The notes under the pieces: model-generated
The model's database searches: none
Told to the model about the DNA's origin: nothing
Seen by the model: only the letters and a program-made list of their open reading frames with translations
Assembly: GCA_023375675.1 (NCBI GenBank)
Contig: JALQBC010000017.1
Location: 62,001-126,000, forward strand
Reading direction: 5' to 3'
Length of the DNA: 64,000 nucleotides
From: Cytospora piceicola
Taxonomy: Eukaryota > Ascomycota > Sordariomycetes > Diaporthales > Cytosporaceae
Position numbers and translations under genes: made by a program
Part shown: positions 33,771 to 45,937 of the stretch, one piece after another
Numbering within the stretch: the first letter of the stretch is position 1
Layout of the letters: every line of letters begins with the position of its first letter

Positions 33771-33972
33771 ACCTGGACAGCAAGTCCATGGTGTTAGCTG
33801 GCGGACCTATGAAGGCCCCTTTGACTGGTATTATATGCGCTCTTGACAAGACAGTGTCCGGTCGACTCTCGTTGACGGCCGAGCAATTAATCGCAACTCA
33901 TATCTTCCCTCTATTCCCTACTCTCCAGTTCAGAAGCTATCTTCCGACACTGATAGCCCTTACGACAGACCT

Positions 33973-33983
33973 GGGGGGGGGGG
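33973..33983 (+). repeat. poly-G tract of 11 bases
   Basis: An uninterrupted G run inside gene-poor sequence after the pseudogene. Confidence 0.9.
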
Positions 33984-34272
33984 CAGGGCTGATGCAAGGA
34001 GTCGCATTATATGGGGCAAGGAAGAACGTGGAAAATCAGGAATCCGACTTGGACCGTGGAAGGCAATGTTGGGAGATGAGCGAAAGCTCCTCTGGCGTTC
34101 AAGCAATATGTCGTTCATGACGGGGAAAGGATGCCGGCACTTCATAGGACCTCAACTGACAAACATCTAACCCCCATCAGTGTCCGGACCCAGGAGGTCG
34201 CAGCCTCCTGTCCCTGGATGGATGAGGCGACAAAACCTAGTGAGGCCACCTCTAGCTGTTCCAGTCAGCAAC

Positions 34273-34292
34273 GGCTCTACCTAGGTAGAGCC
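34273..34292. repeat. perfect 20-base palindrome centred on CCTAGG
   Basis: GGCTCTACCTAGGTAGAGCC equals its own reverse complement. It has the same core as the TACCTAGG satellites but here forms a clean hairpin-capable unit. Confidence 0.85.
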
Positions 34293-34939
34293 TCCTCGCA
34301 TCGCAAATGTCTCTCCCTCGTCTGCGCCAGTCAGCGAAGGTACAGCCACGGGTTCAATAGAGGCTGTAGATCCTCCCTGATCAAAGACTGTCCGTCTGTA
34401 AGGAAGATTCACATGCGTCCAAGAAGTCACTTTCTTGGCAAGGCAATCCATACTTTGCTAGAGCGATCAGGATCAGCCACGAGCAACACCGCCGCTCTTC
34501 ACTTGAAAATATCTCGGTATCTACAGCCCCCGGCTCCCCAGACCAGCGACACTCGAGCCGAGCTACCTCTGGTCTGCATCCCAGACTGATGCGACACCCG
34601 AGATCTTGGGTGACGGGTGACAAATCCAATGATCCGCCCTGGCAAGGACGATACGATGACTTGCTTAGCCATTATGTGAAATAAGGAGATAGACGGCGCT
34701 CCAAGTAGCTATTCCGGACATCCAAGGAGGTTAAGTGACTAGGACACTGAGAAACTAGAGAATGCGCCCATTGGTCTATATCCATTAGGCTTTGAACAGA
34801 CATCTCGGGTATTACATTAATATTCTATATTTTGTAATCCACTTTCGTAAAGGCGTTTCAGAAAAGGCTGACGAGAATTTTACTCAGACTGTTCTCATAA
34901 CCACAAACCACCATATTTTGATATCCTGTGTTATTGGCG

Positions 34940-34951
34940 CCCCCCCCCCCC
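34940..34951 (+). repeat. poly-C tract of 12 bases
   Basis: An uninterrupted C run in gene-poor sequence. Confidence 0.9.
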
Positions 34952-35575
34952 GGCCCTCTAGTCGCCCAAGAGACTTCCTCGAGCAAATAGAAGACTCTTT
35001 AGTTAATTAGGGAACTAGTGAATATCGTTCAGACTCCCACCGCCTATCTGCAGGATTCAAGGATTGCCATGAACCCCATGGTGCTTAGGTAAGACAATCC
35101 AGAGCAGGGCATATCGAATAGAGCATCTTGACTGCCATTGTACACTATTTACAATGGGCGTGGGGAGCTCCCTTATATAGACCATATCAAAAGCGAGCTC
35201 CATAATAGAGTGAGCCCAGATACGTGACATTAGGGATGGGTTCAGGTTCGTCTAGACAATGTGCGCTGTCACACATATTGGAGCCTTCGAATTTATTCGG
35301 TCTTTTCTGTGTGTAGAGAGTGACCTTGTTCAGGCCTGTCCCAGAAACGGTGGTAACATGGGATGTGATGATAAAAAACGTTACTCAGAGGGCAAGCCTA
35401 TCAGAGTTACCTAAGAGCCTGGTCTACTTGGGTATCGTATGTCGACTACCGTATATCAGCTAATTACTAGCTATATCGCCCTTTGTAACTTATACAATGA
35501 ATATAAAACCTATGCAGTAAACCAGGCTAGATCCCAAGACACACCATCCGACCCTGCTCCATGATTCTTCTTGAA

Positions 35576-37345
35576 CTAAATCTGAGGAACAAGCAGCGCT
35601 TGAGACACGGTGTTGTCCTTTGGTCCACCCGCTGGATTCGCGTCTTCGGGTCGTGGTTCGACTTCCCCTTCCTCCGCGGCAATCCTCCCGATCTCTCCCC
35701 TAGCCCTCCCTCTCTTCTCCAGCCACGTAATCAACAGGATAACCGGAATGGTGAGGGCCCCGGTCACCAGACTAGCAATATAGCCCTTGTCGTAGTCCGG
35801 GGCATCTGTGACCGGAAAGAAAATGATGGGCCACCAGCTCACAAAGGCAAAGTCAAACGAATTCATGAAGCCCGTCGTGATGGCACGAAGCTGCACGTCA
35901 TGTGCCGTCAGGTCGGCCATCCACGTGTACCACAGAGCCTGCGGTGCGTACGTTGAGCCTAGCAGGTAGAAGGCGAAGAAGTAAGCGGCCGGCGTCGCCG
36001 GATGGGCAACAAGAATGGCGCTGCCGACCACAAAGGTTACGCCGATGGCCAGCGAGCATTCCCACCGCGATTTGATACTATCTGATATTGCGGTATAGAT
36101 CAGTGTTGCCACTATAGCGACTGCGTAAATGCCCGTAGGGTAGTTATTTTGTTCGACGACAGTGAAACCGCGAGACGCCATCCAGAGCGCCATGACGTTA
36201 TTGCCGATTGACTGTACACAGAGAGAGTAGACTGAACCATGTCAGGGGGTTTAGTGACTGTGCAATGCTAACTATTGAAACTTTCTGATACACCTGGGCA
36301 GACTTACGCATGAAAACGACAGGGAGCAGCCAGAACTGCCAGCTCAGGAGAACGCGGCGGAAGACTGTGAGGTCCCATGTCTGCTTTCGGGACACACCGA
36401 GACGACGGACGGCATAATCCTTCTCCTCATCTGTCAGGAACCTTGCTGACCTGTGATGCGGCAGGTCAGGAATGGCCACCCAGCCTGCAGCCTCATGGTC
36501 AATATCAACATTCTTCTTTGTTCAAGTCTGGAGCACGGGCAGTTGTCTTATCTTACCGAAAATCGCAAAAGGTATAGTCACTACAAGAACGAGGGTTAGT
36601 CATCCTGAAAGTATTCTTGACAAAGAAAGGAACAGGAGTCTCGAGATACGATTCAAGAGCATAGGCCTTGTCGCTCCCCGATAAGCCATCCCACTTCTGA
36701 GGACTCAAGAAACGTCGGAAGGGGGAAGATACGTGTTTCAGGAAATTACCCACTGAGGGAAACCACTATGAACATCCAACGCCAAGGGGCCAATGAGCCC
36801 TTGAAATTGACTGATTCGAGTAGAGCAGCCTGTATCCAGCCGCCGGCCATGTTTCCCAAGTTCCCAAAACCACAGAACACGGCAGCCCGGGTGCCCAGCT
36901 CCGACTGTTTGTACCAGGAGCCGTATATGAAGTGCGCCCCGACGTAGGCGATGGCAGAAAATGCCCCCTCGAACCCATTAAGCACAAACACCTGCCATAC
37001 GTGTTCGACACGAAAAGTGACGAGGGTCAACACGCTCCATACGACGTTGGCCACAACGAAGACATACCTCGGCCGTACAATGGTTAGGGCCGAGGTTGAG
37101 GGCATCTGGAAGATGGCGTAACAGACTAGATAGACGGTGGTCATGTAGTTGTAGTCCTTGCCCTGAAACCCGACATCTTCCTTCATGCCGCTGATGTAGG
37201 CTGTACTGTAGCTGGCACGGTTGATGCCGAAGAGAAACCAGATCAGTGAGAAGTAGATGAGCACGGTGCTGTCGAGCTTGATAAGCAGGGTCCGCTCGAC
37301 AGAAGGCGGACCCCAGATTGCCGTCTTGAGTCCGCACAGAGCCAT
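35576..37345 (-). CDS. MFS transporter, allantoate permease (Dal5) family, with a microexon
   Basis: Exons 37345-36754, 36580-36557 (24 bases), 36484-36308 and 36231-35576 give 482 residues. The N-terminal half has DSTVLIYFSLIWFLFGINRAS and FEGAFSAIAYVGAHFIYGSWY. WRWMFIV then leads through the microexon-encoded TIPFAIFG into the loop IPDLPHHRSARFLTDEEK, a pattern highly typical of Dal5-like anion:cation symporters. Using the GTGGGT donor of exon 1 keeps the frame, while the nearby GTAATT donor does not. Twelve membrane spans are expected in the plasma membrane. The substrate is not predictable; vitamins such as biotin precursors, pantothenate or nicotinate and ureides are known in the family. 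It is the second Dal5-like gene in the window, but it is not a near-identical copy of the first. Confidence 0.85.
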
Positions 37346-38243
37346 GACAGACAGCCGTGATCAACTGCACCCTCTATCGAGTGACCGACCTATTGAGTAC
37401 TGCGTGATTGTCGAGTGTTGAGTTCGCTGGTTGCGATGAATGCTTCGTGAGATACCGAGAAGAATTGATTGACGATAAGTAGTCGAGTTGGCACCTGGGT
37501 GGGTCCAAAAGTCCTGCCTCTCGATGTCGCGCCATCGCCGGGTTGCATTCGCACACTGCAGCTTATCCCACATCCTACTGGTTACACAGGTCGGAGACGA
37601 TATCACTATGCAGTAGCTTCATGACATACATGATCCCTGTCAAGGTGCTATGTATGTACATATGTCTCTTTCTGTTTATGCTTACATACTTCATGTAAGT
37701 GACAAGCTACCTACCCTAGGGTAAGTAGTCACGAAAGTCAGAGGAAAATTTGGTCGACGGCGGTGATCGACTTCACTGATCATACCAAGTAGGCAATATG
37801 ATAAGCTATCCCGTAAGAAACCGGTTGGCTTCGACGTGTTTCGAGGTGTCATCTGCCTCATTTTTCGTAAGTCTTGCAGCCAGTGCATGTGTGAGTGCTG
37901 ACGCCCTATCTTCCTGTATTCACAGGCTACTTACACAAAATGGTGTTTCCTCCACTTATTGTGTAAATTGATAGTGCAACATATCGCTCATTGAAAACCG
38001 GTCGATGTTTTTTGCCAGTATAGTGTATTGTAGTGTTGTATTGTACACTGCCCAAGATTGCCAGTCGCACTATACGTAGCGAGCATATATGTATAAAAAA
38101 TATTTCGAAGACCAACATTGTTTGAACACCCTACGTTTGTCCCTCCTCTGTCGCTCCAGGCGTTGTCTGATCGATATAGGCCTACCGCTGGTCGTTGCCC
38201 ATTTCCAGTATCTTCGTAGGTTTGCGGACCATGTCGTTGTCAT
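37346..38243. other. intergenic, no supportable gene
   Basis: It contains the promoter of the permease gene and a TACCCTAGGGTA palindrome near 37712. Short frames only. Confidence 0.6.
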
Positions 38244-39019
38244 TTAGTTCTGCACACCACCTTGGAACGTACCAGTGGGTTTAGGGCCCCCGATTCCAGG
38301 ACCTCCGGCGCGGGTTTGCGTTTGGAAACCAGAAAATCCAGGGCCACCTGGCCCCTGAGAGAAGCTTCCTTGAGGCCCCCCGCTAGGAATGGCACCCCCA
38401 AAGTTTCCCCCAGCTCCGCCCTGGAAGTCCTGACGACGCTCGACAGCGTTGAAAGAGCCGGTACTGTAGAAATATCTTAGCTTCATTTCCATTTTCGTTG
38501 GAATGGGACCATATCGACATGATTGAGTGTCGAATGCATGATCGGCCGAGTATGAAAGACTTATAACTTACGGCTGAGGGCCTGGAGCACCGGACTGCTG
38601 TCCTTGACCTTGACCTTGGCCTTGGCCGTCGAAGCCACCAAATGACCCCGTGAACTGGGCTGGTGGGCCTTCATGTGGGTTAGTGTTGTGCAAATATGAT
38701 ACCGCAAGAATGATCAAGACTCACCTCCGCTTGGCCGCGCGTCGCCGCCAAAGCCCTGACCGAGCCCAGTGGGAGCAGGACCAGCAAAGCCAGAGAGATG
38801 TCCAAATCCACCGTTGCCCTTCGCAAATCCACCAGTAGGGGCAGGGAAGCTACCGCTTGCATCAGGAAACCCGCCCTGGCCGCCGAACCCAGGCTGAGTA
38901 CCAGGGAAGCCCGAGACTGATGGGAAGGCCACATCAGTGCCGGAGGGTGCTGCCTGCTGTCCCTGAGCAGCGACCATTGAAACAAGGATGGAGGCGATGA
39001 GGGGCGTAATCTTGACCAT
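38244..39019 (-). CDS. secreted Gly/Gln/Pro-rich low-complexity protein
   Basis: Exons 39019-38725, 38668-38572 and 38463-38244 give 203 residues. A signal peptide (MVKITPLIASILVSMVAAQG) is followed by irregular GF, GGF, PTG and SG motifs, a run of GQ dipeptides and more Gly-rich sequence. One dibasic site (AVERRQ, in exon 3) could be cut by Kex2. The exon junctions fall between repeats and the three exons keep the same composition. It is probably a cell-wall or extracellular matrix protein or a small secreted structural protein. No domain is recognised. It has no cysteine in the mature part, which speaks against a hydrophobin or a disulfide-rich effector. Confidence 0.72.
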
Positions 39020-42000
39020 TTTGACTGTTTTGTTGAAGAAACTACCTGTAGAGGTCGGAAGTGTGTTGTGAAAGAGTATTAGCTTGGACTTGGGAAAGTA
39101 AAGGCTTTGAAATTCGACTAGCGAATGAACGTTGTTGGTCTTGACTGTGGAAGAAAGAAAGTACTTGAAGGCTAGCTTCTAAGTGAATGACTGGAAAGGC
39201 TTGAAGTTGGGCTGAAGAGAGGAGTGAAGAGTAAGGAAGAATCGAATGCCAACATGGAAGTCGAGGTTGATGACTTATATCCTCGGTGGTGATGTGATTC
39301 ATAACCCCGTCTATCATCGCCCCTTGCGAGCGTTCTAGACTCTCGGGCTGTATACATCACCTTTAATCTTCTCGAAACAAGCCTTGCTAGGTTATTTATG
39401 GCTGGGGATGGATCCTTTCAAATGTTACTGCCGCTGTGGAGCCAAGAAACGTCTGGGTCTAGTTGACCAGGGGCGGGGCCCTCATATGTAGGACCTGGGC
39501 TGCAGCAAGGAGGGTAGGTGTGTGTAGACCCGCCGGAGAAGCATGGACCCTCGTCTGAATCTGTAGCTTTCGATTAACTTCGAGATCCATGGGAATCTCT
39601 TGTTTGGGATAGAAGACTTCGCAGGTCCTATAGTCCCTTGAATGTTCACATGGAAGTCGTGGGGATCCTTGGTTGTCATCAATACCCTAATGACTATAGT
39701 TCTTCATCGTCAGCTTTTGGGTGATCCTGATTGTAATCACCGTTCGTCTATCAGGGGCTGAATAGATAATGTTCACACTCGTACATACACGTGAGCATTC
39801 CCTCTGCAAGCACTTATGCATCACTGACAACTCTCTCGCCAAACCGCTGCAAGGAGGCGTCAGCCGAAACTTACGTTTCCTTTTGCGGAAAAAAAAAGAT
39901 GACGAGTCCCCTCGCCCATCTTCATTTGTTTTGAAACGCAACCCTCTGCTGATGGGACGCTTCTTCGCAATATGCAGTTCCGGGGAGACCCATACCTTGT
40001 CCGATAAACCTCATGATTCGACCCAGTCGCTTGTGCGAAGCCAATGTATGCTTGGACCGAGTAACGGCCGTAGCCAGCGGACAACAGTGGGGAGGCGTAC
40101 GTATGGCAGCAGGGTTATCCCAGGTTCTTGGGCTCCAATACAGATGACTGCCATAAAAAAGGAGAACCTTGTGGTTCGCGCAGTGTATCAGGAGAAGGGG
40201 GCTTAGTGGCAAAGTCGCGAAATAATAGCAGACGTCAACGTCTGTAGTATCGCTCAGAGGTTTCAGATTCACCTCGTTCCCTGCTGCTTGCGTATGTTCC
40301 TGCCAGCCCTCCCTGCTCTACAAGCCTCGGGCATTTTGACGGGAAAGATAGCCAGTCGGAGCCGGATGTTCCAAGGCGTCTTCAGACAGACTCCGGGGTG
40401 CACTGCCAAAATCTTGCCAGGTCTGGATGCGTGCGCGTCTCTTAATCGCGCTATCTAGCTGCTCGTTATTACTTTGTAGCGATTCCGTGCCACATCAGTT
40501 CGCTCCTGTTAAGCTTGACACCGTTTGTGATAGCGCGCTTCAACTGCCGAACCCACTGAGGAGATTATCTTGTTCCAGTGCAACAGCCAGATCCGTTCGA
40601 TGTTGTCTCAGCGGATGGTGAGGTGGGGGACAGTTCCGAGCGGGCTGGGACGCAGTCTACCTATACCTACCGATAGGATATGATAGGTGTTACTACAGCT
40701 GTAGGCGACATGATCAAGAGGGCGGTCAGAGCTTGACGCGCGTCCCTGATGTCGAGATTTAGCGAAACGAAACGCAACGTAAACAACTGTCTAGCACCAC
40801 CATTATGCAAGATCAACCAATCTTGATGTTATCTCCGGGCGATCCGCAATATGCATCGATGTCACTGGGCCCGGCTCTTAGCTAAGTTGATAGGGATGTT
40901 GGAATCAGGGGCACAGCTTTTGGAACACAAGCGAGCTGCACAATGTTGGGGTGAGAGCATGGTTGACGGCAGGTTTGAAGCCCTGCACAACATCAAGGGG
41001 CTGCCTAAATCCCCACAGGCCACAGGGTCCTCTGTCCCCCTTATGTAATACCTACTTACACAGTAGGTACTTAGGCTGCTAGGTCGGTAGGCCACTTCTC
41101 TTTCGCAGGGGATCTGGACCCCCCCACTTTGCTCACATCAATTGATCAGTTGTTCCCCACATCCGCAGATGGATGACCCACACCAAAAACAACGACAGTC
41201 GTTCCAGACGCGTGGGAATCGGGGTAGAGGACTTGGACTTTCGACGTGAGCTGAGCTCGCCGCCCGAATCCATGCCAGTTGGAAACAAACTCGAACGAAT
41301 AGAGCAATAGACCGTCCTGGACAGTACAGGCCCGGGCCAGTACCCTCTTACCCGCAACATCCTGTATTGCAAAGATGCAATGTAACCATCATTTGAGATC
41401 ATCGGCAAACTGTTGCATGACAATGGGCAACAACGTTCCACCTTCGACCTCCGTCTCCGTTCCTTCTGAGCTATTCAAGTCGTTCTGTTGGAACAATCTA
41501 CTCGGAAGAACCTGGGATCGCCTGCTTGAACTCTGGGATAACCGGCCTGAGAACTCGGGTAAACAGCTTGAGTAATCTTGTACGACCTCCTTTGGACGAT
41601 AGAGAAAACATAATTTCGACACATAGCCCGTGGCTTTGTGCCAACCCTCCAATTTCCGCCGTATTAGAACCCACAACCAGCACATGGGAAGCGGGGAGGA
41701 CGTCGGGGTGTGTGCAGGGAGGGCTTTATCCTGACGGCCAGGGTACAGGGACGTGACGTCGTCAGGCTGGTCGCGGTGGGATTCATCACGGACTCGAGCC
41801 TGCGACTAGCCACCGTCTCCATCGTTTAGCCGGTTAGCGTAGCACGAGCGGTCGGCCTGTTTCTGTTGAAAAACATTAGCATTGGGTATTGCCGGGAGTG
41901 TATCAAGAACAAAACCTTCCATGAATGAAATACTCACAATGAACGGCTATGCCACCAGCCCGGTAGTCGTGTGTCTGACCCAAGTCCTATTGAGGTCATT

Positions 42001-43736
42001 CGGCACGTCGTAGAGGCAGCTTTTGGTGATATAGTGAACGCGGACCCGGTTTCCTCGACGAGTTCCTTGCTGTGGTGGGGAGTGCAATGTCGGTGATGAC
42101 GGCAACCGTGACCGAGAGCGCAGTCGAATCTCCAAACGGGGTCCACGGGTATCGGGAGGGAGGGGTGGGACAGGTTGGCATATTGTTTTCCTTTTCGATG
42201 ATGCCACGTGAACGCGTGTAATTCGAACGGAGACGGAGCGGCATACGGAGGCCGGACGGGATGTCTGTACATGGTGGTCTGTCCGATGTCTACTTAAGTT
42301 ACTAAAGTACCCTTGGGTAAGTATCTAGCAAGTCTCCCGTGCAAATTGAATCACAGCCAGATTTTCAAGCATGAACCTTGGTAGCCATCAGTCTGTTTGT
42401 CTCTAATGTCTCGATGATTTAGACAATCACTACAACACAGCTTGGCGGAAATCATCGACAGAGTATCTCACTCCTCTAACTTTTGAAGCAAATATGATTA
42501 TGTAGTCATATAGCATTTGCAGCATCATCTAATCTAGCCATCAACCCATTCAAATAGCCAGGACAGGTTTCTGTACGCCTGGAACACTATCATCCTAAAG
42601 TAACAACTTAATCCAACAATCATACCCTGAGCCACCACCAGCAGCTTTCTAGGCGAGGAAAGGGATCACGCGCAAGACTGTCACCACAATTCTATATTGG
42701 CAATTATAGACAAAACAAAGGCTGTTTGAATTTAGTCGCCCTGGAGCTACAGCCAGTCAAAACCATAAAACTCGCTCTATGCCCAGCCCTAGAGGTGCTT
42801 GGTTACCAACTATCCAGGTACCTAGGTACTTAAGTATGAACCTCTTTCGTCTCTACCTGGGTACTTACCTACCTACCTAAGTAGGTAGCTTCAGATACCC
42901 AGTGCTCAGTAAAATGATTTTGGACAGCAACGACCACAATTACTTTCAAAGTAACCATATGCTGGCAGAGCCATTTATATATGCTATGGTAGTCGGCAAC
43001 CTTTTATAACTCCTGCGCTGTATATATCTTAAAGTCTTATTGCGTGTACGACAGCGGGTATGTCTAATTTCCTGATAGTAGCATGCTCTAAATCGACCAA
43101 GCGGCATGATTATATTCTGTCCAAGGGCTAGGCTAGCCGGGTGATATCTAGCCTCTCCTATGTATACAATGCATGCCTAAGAGTATTTGTCTCGATCCAC
43201 TTCCTTGGTCAGTGGGATAGGAGAGGCAGCCTCACCAGTGGGAGCTGTCAGGTGGACCTGCACGATAGAGCTCTATGGGAGAATTACAGAGGAAGCACTT
43301 AAGCTTAGGGGCCATTTATATACCCAGTAAGTATGTAAACACTTGACAGCCATTTACTGGCCTTGTCTTTTCTAAAGACGGTCAAAAAGCCTTATCATCT
43401 TGGATGACTATTGCCTTAATTACCTTCAGCTTTCATTACACCTTCCCCTATTTTTTGCGCTATCAGAAAGTCTGCCTTTTTACTCGACACTTTGGTCACT
43501 TCCATTAACACCTACACCCTTATCTTCTCACTACCACAGATCTGCGCAGACAATCCCACAGCACTCAGACAAATCACCTTATTTGACGTCTCGGTCTGTT
43601 GTGACATAACACCAAGCCAGTCCCAGAAAAGGTATGCAACCAGGCATCAGTCTCAACCACACCTGTCTTTATTTGATCGATGTCCATTGTGTCGTTGGTC
43701 GTTAGACCGAGGAGATTGACCCCGCTATTCTACTAG
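39020..43736. other. gene-poor stretch of 4.7 kb
   Basis: No gene can be supported. Open frames of 60-145 residues overlap on both strands (39769-40272, 41133-41756, 41934-42272) without domain, start or splice support. CCTAGG/AAGTAGG satellites lie at 41047-41090, near 42297-42330 and at 42814-42900. The stretch 42300-43400 is AT-richer than the neighbours. Confidence 0.55.
42814..42900. repeat. palindromic TACCTAGG satellite
   Basis: Units such as CAGGTACCTAGGTACTTAAG and CTTACCTACCTACCTAAG with GTAGGTAG are arranged as imperfect inverted repeats. This is the same family as 21689-21770. Confidence 0.85.
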
Positions 43737-44538
43737 ATGGCCGAACACATTGTTGACTACGAAGTCGACGAGGATAACTTTGCCTGTCCCGTGGAGCACG
43801 AGTTTGAGGACAGATTGACTGGGTCATCGTGGCCAAAGTATCGCGACTGCAGCGGACAGAACACACCAGATAACAACACTACCAACACGGTAAGCCAATG
43901 ACCACCAGAATCTGCCGGGGCTTTTATTATGGTCAGTTTCTAACACTTTGTAACTCAGGAAACGAGCCTTGTAGACTCCGAAATTCCGACGCAGGACAAT
44001 GAGAAACTCACGCGGATTGGATGTTTCCTTGAAAAGAAGGGCCTGACTTGGCACAGTAGTAAGAAGCAACACCACCATCTACCAGTTGAAAAGCTTGTTT
44101 TTGTTCTGTTGGCCACTACTGGATTTTCTGTACTAACATACATACTTCAATGCAGTTGAACAGGCCCGTCGAAACGCCCGTCTAAATGGCCACCGACATG
44201 CTACCACGCACTCAACAATCGCTACTGCCTCTAGTCTGATCCTGTCAGAGGAAGAAGGCACCCGTCACCCACTGTCTAGCATTGGAAAACAGAGGGTTGC
44301 GATGGGCAATGCTCCATGGGTTCGAGAGGACGGCGTCCCGCGTGTGATTGAAGAGGGCAAACAGGGCCATGTCAAGGTGAAGGACCGAGAGGGTGTCACT
44401 GGCGTGGCCGTCAGGTCTGGAAGGGTCACGGTTTACAACGAAAACTGGGACAAGATGTCCAAGAGGCAGAAGATTCGGCATCGGCGCAGAGTCAACCGCC
44501 AGGCCAGGGAACAATTACGAAACGTGCATGGAGGCTAA
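43737..44538 (+). CDS. small basic hypothetical protein, first exon uncertain
   Basis: A final exon (about 44155-44538) encodes QARRNARLNGHRHATTHS and a basic C-terminus with SKRQKIRHRRRVNRQAR, a likely nuclear localisation signal. It joins cleanly in phase to an exon at about 43960-44065 through an intron with donor GTAAGA and acceptor TGCAG. Upstream, an ATG at 43737 opens an acidic stretch (EHIVDYEVDEDNFACP), but this frame stops before the good donor at 43888 (GTAAGC). Either the first exon lies elsewhere or there is a frameshift. The protein would be about 200 residues and probably nuclear. No family is recognised. Confidence 0.45.
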
Positions 44539-45937
44539 TGGGGGCTAATGGGGGCGAGGTCAGCAACGGCACCAGTTGACTGCTTGTGGAGACAACAGCT
44601 ATAAGGGCAGTGGTCACGGTCAATCCGTCGAGGGTAGATTGGCCTTCCGTTTGATGAAGGCCATCATGTGAGGAACAACGAGACCACCAAACACTTTGCC
44701 GCCAGCCTGTCACCGAACGCTGGTATTTAACTCGCTGGCACCGCCCTCCACAACAGCATCAAGCACGTCCACGACATCTGGAGTGAGGATTCTTCCGGCT
44801 CTTCGCCGAACCACTGCCACATTGACGAACCACCACTACTTCCATATTTCACCGGAACACATGACAGAAATCGCAACGTATTTCTCTAGTTTAAGGTTAT
44901 AGCCATGTGTAGCTGCGAAGATTCCATTCTGTGTAAACCTCTCCGGCCATGCAGAAAAGCAACAAGGAAAGAAGGCGAATCATAACTGCTCTGTTTCCCA
45001 GGTGCCAGGTTTGATCTGGATCGTCTAGACAAAACTTTATTCCAGCTTCGCACATGTCCATTCCATCTGCTTACAACCCAGGTTTATAGCAGGATACTGA
45101 CAGGAAAACTGGTAGACTAGGATACAAAGAAGCAGCCTGAGAGGTTGAGTGAAAGTCTAGGGGTGGCGTCGCTGATATTGTTATAGGGCGGCCTGTTGTC
45201 CGTGGGAATTGCTAAGGTATACTATCTGCTGAAATCTGGTTGGGCTGTAAACATCCGTTCCCATATTCAATGTATTCAAATGTCTTTGTAGGAAGAATCT
45301 CTTCTGTCCGGTTCATTTCATGCCGGCAACGACCCATCCAACTAATGCAAGTCGGCACAATTCACATATTGTCTTGGCTTGTGCGGGGGAAGAAGGAACC
45401 ATGCTTCCAGTGCCATGTGGCTGGACATCAAGAATGTTACATGGCCCCGCAGGCTCACTCACTCGCTGCAAGTCGCCATAATTTGCTGTGGAGTTCGTTC
45501 GAGTTACACCACCGGAGGTGCGTACCACGAAAACCATCCCCACAGGCTTGAATACGGGCAGCGGGTGGAGATTTTCATCAGTATCTGTCGTTTCTGTCAC
45601 CGAGAAGAGTCCAGCTGAAAAATCTCCACCAGTGGCTTGAGTCGATGAGCCGTCGGTAATGTCGATCTGCACATTAACTACTCATTAGACGTGCAGCTTT
45701 ACAAACTTAGCTACATTAGCTCCATTGGTACCTAGTCACTGGTATCCATGGTGGGCAAAAGGTGAGGGGAAGTACCTAGGCAGTATGTCTCTATATGGTG
45801 TAAGAGTGAACCTGCTCAGCGGTCATATAAAACAGGCATGCTATCGACGTTCGATATTCCAAGGTCGCTTGTACGTAGAGTCTCCCGTACCTTCACGTAG
45901 CTATCAACAACATATAATGTGCTGAGCTGAGAACATC
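44539..45937. other. intergenic, no supportable gene
   Basis: One minus-strand frame of 119 residues (45313-45672) has a plausible composition but no domain and no recognisable splice continuation, so it is not called. A CCTAGG copy lies near 45772. Confidence 0.5.

Larger units (their letters stand above)
33771..35575. other. gene-poor stretch of 1.8 kb
   Basis: It includes poly-G (33973-33983) and poly-C (34940-34951) tracts and a perfect 20-base palindrome (34273-34292). Open frames of 120-150 residues at 33755-34589 lack domains and splice logic and are not called. Confidence 0.55.

Noticed and set aside
41133..41685. Minus-strand frames of about 100 residues
   Set aside because: Frames overlap in different phases without a consistent exon chain or recognisable family.
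45313..45672. 119-residue minus-strand frame opening MQIDITDGSS
   Set aside because: Plausible composition, but no domain, no conserved splice continuation and no promoter sign; kept out of the annotation.
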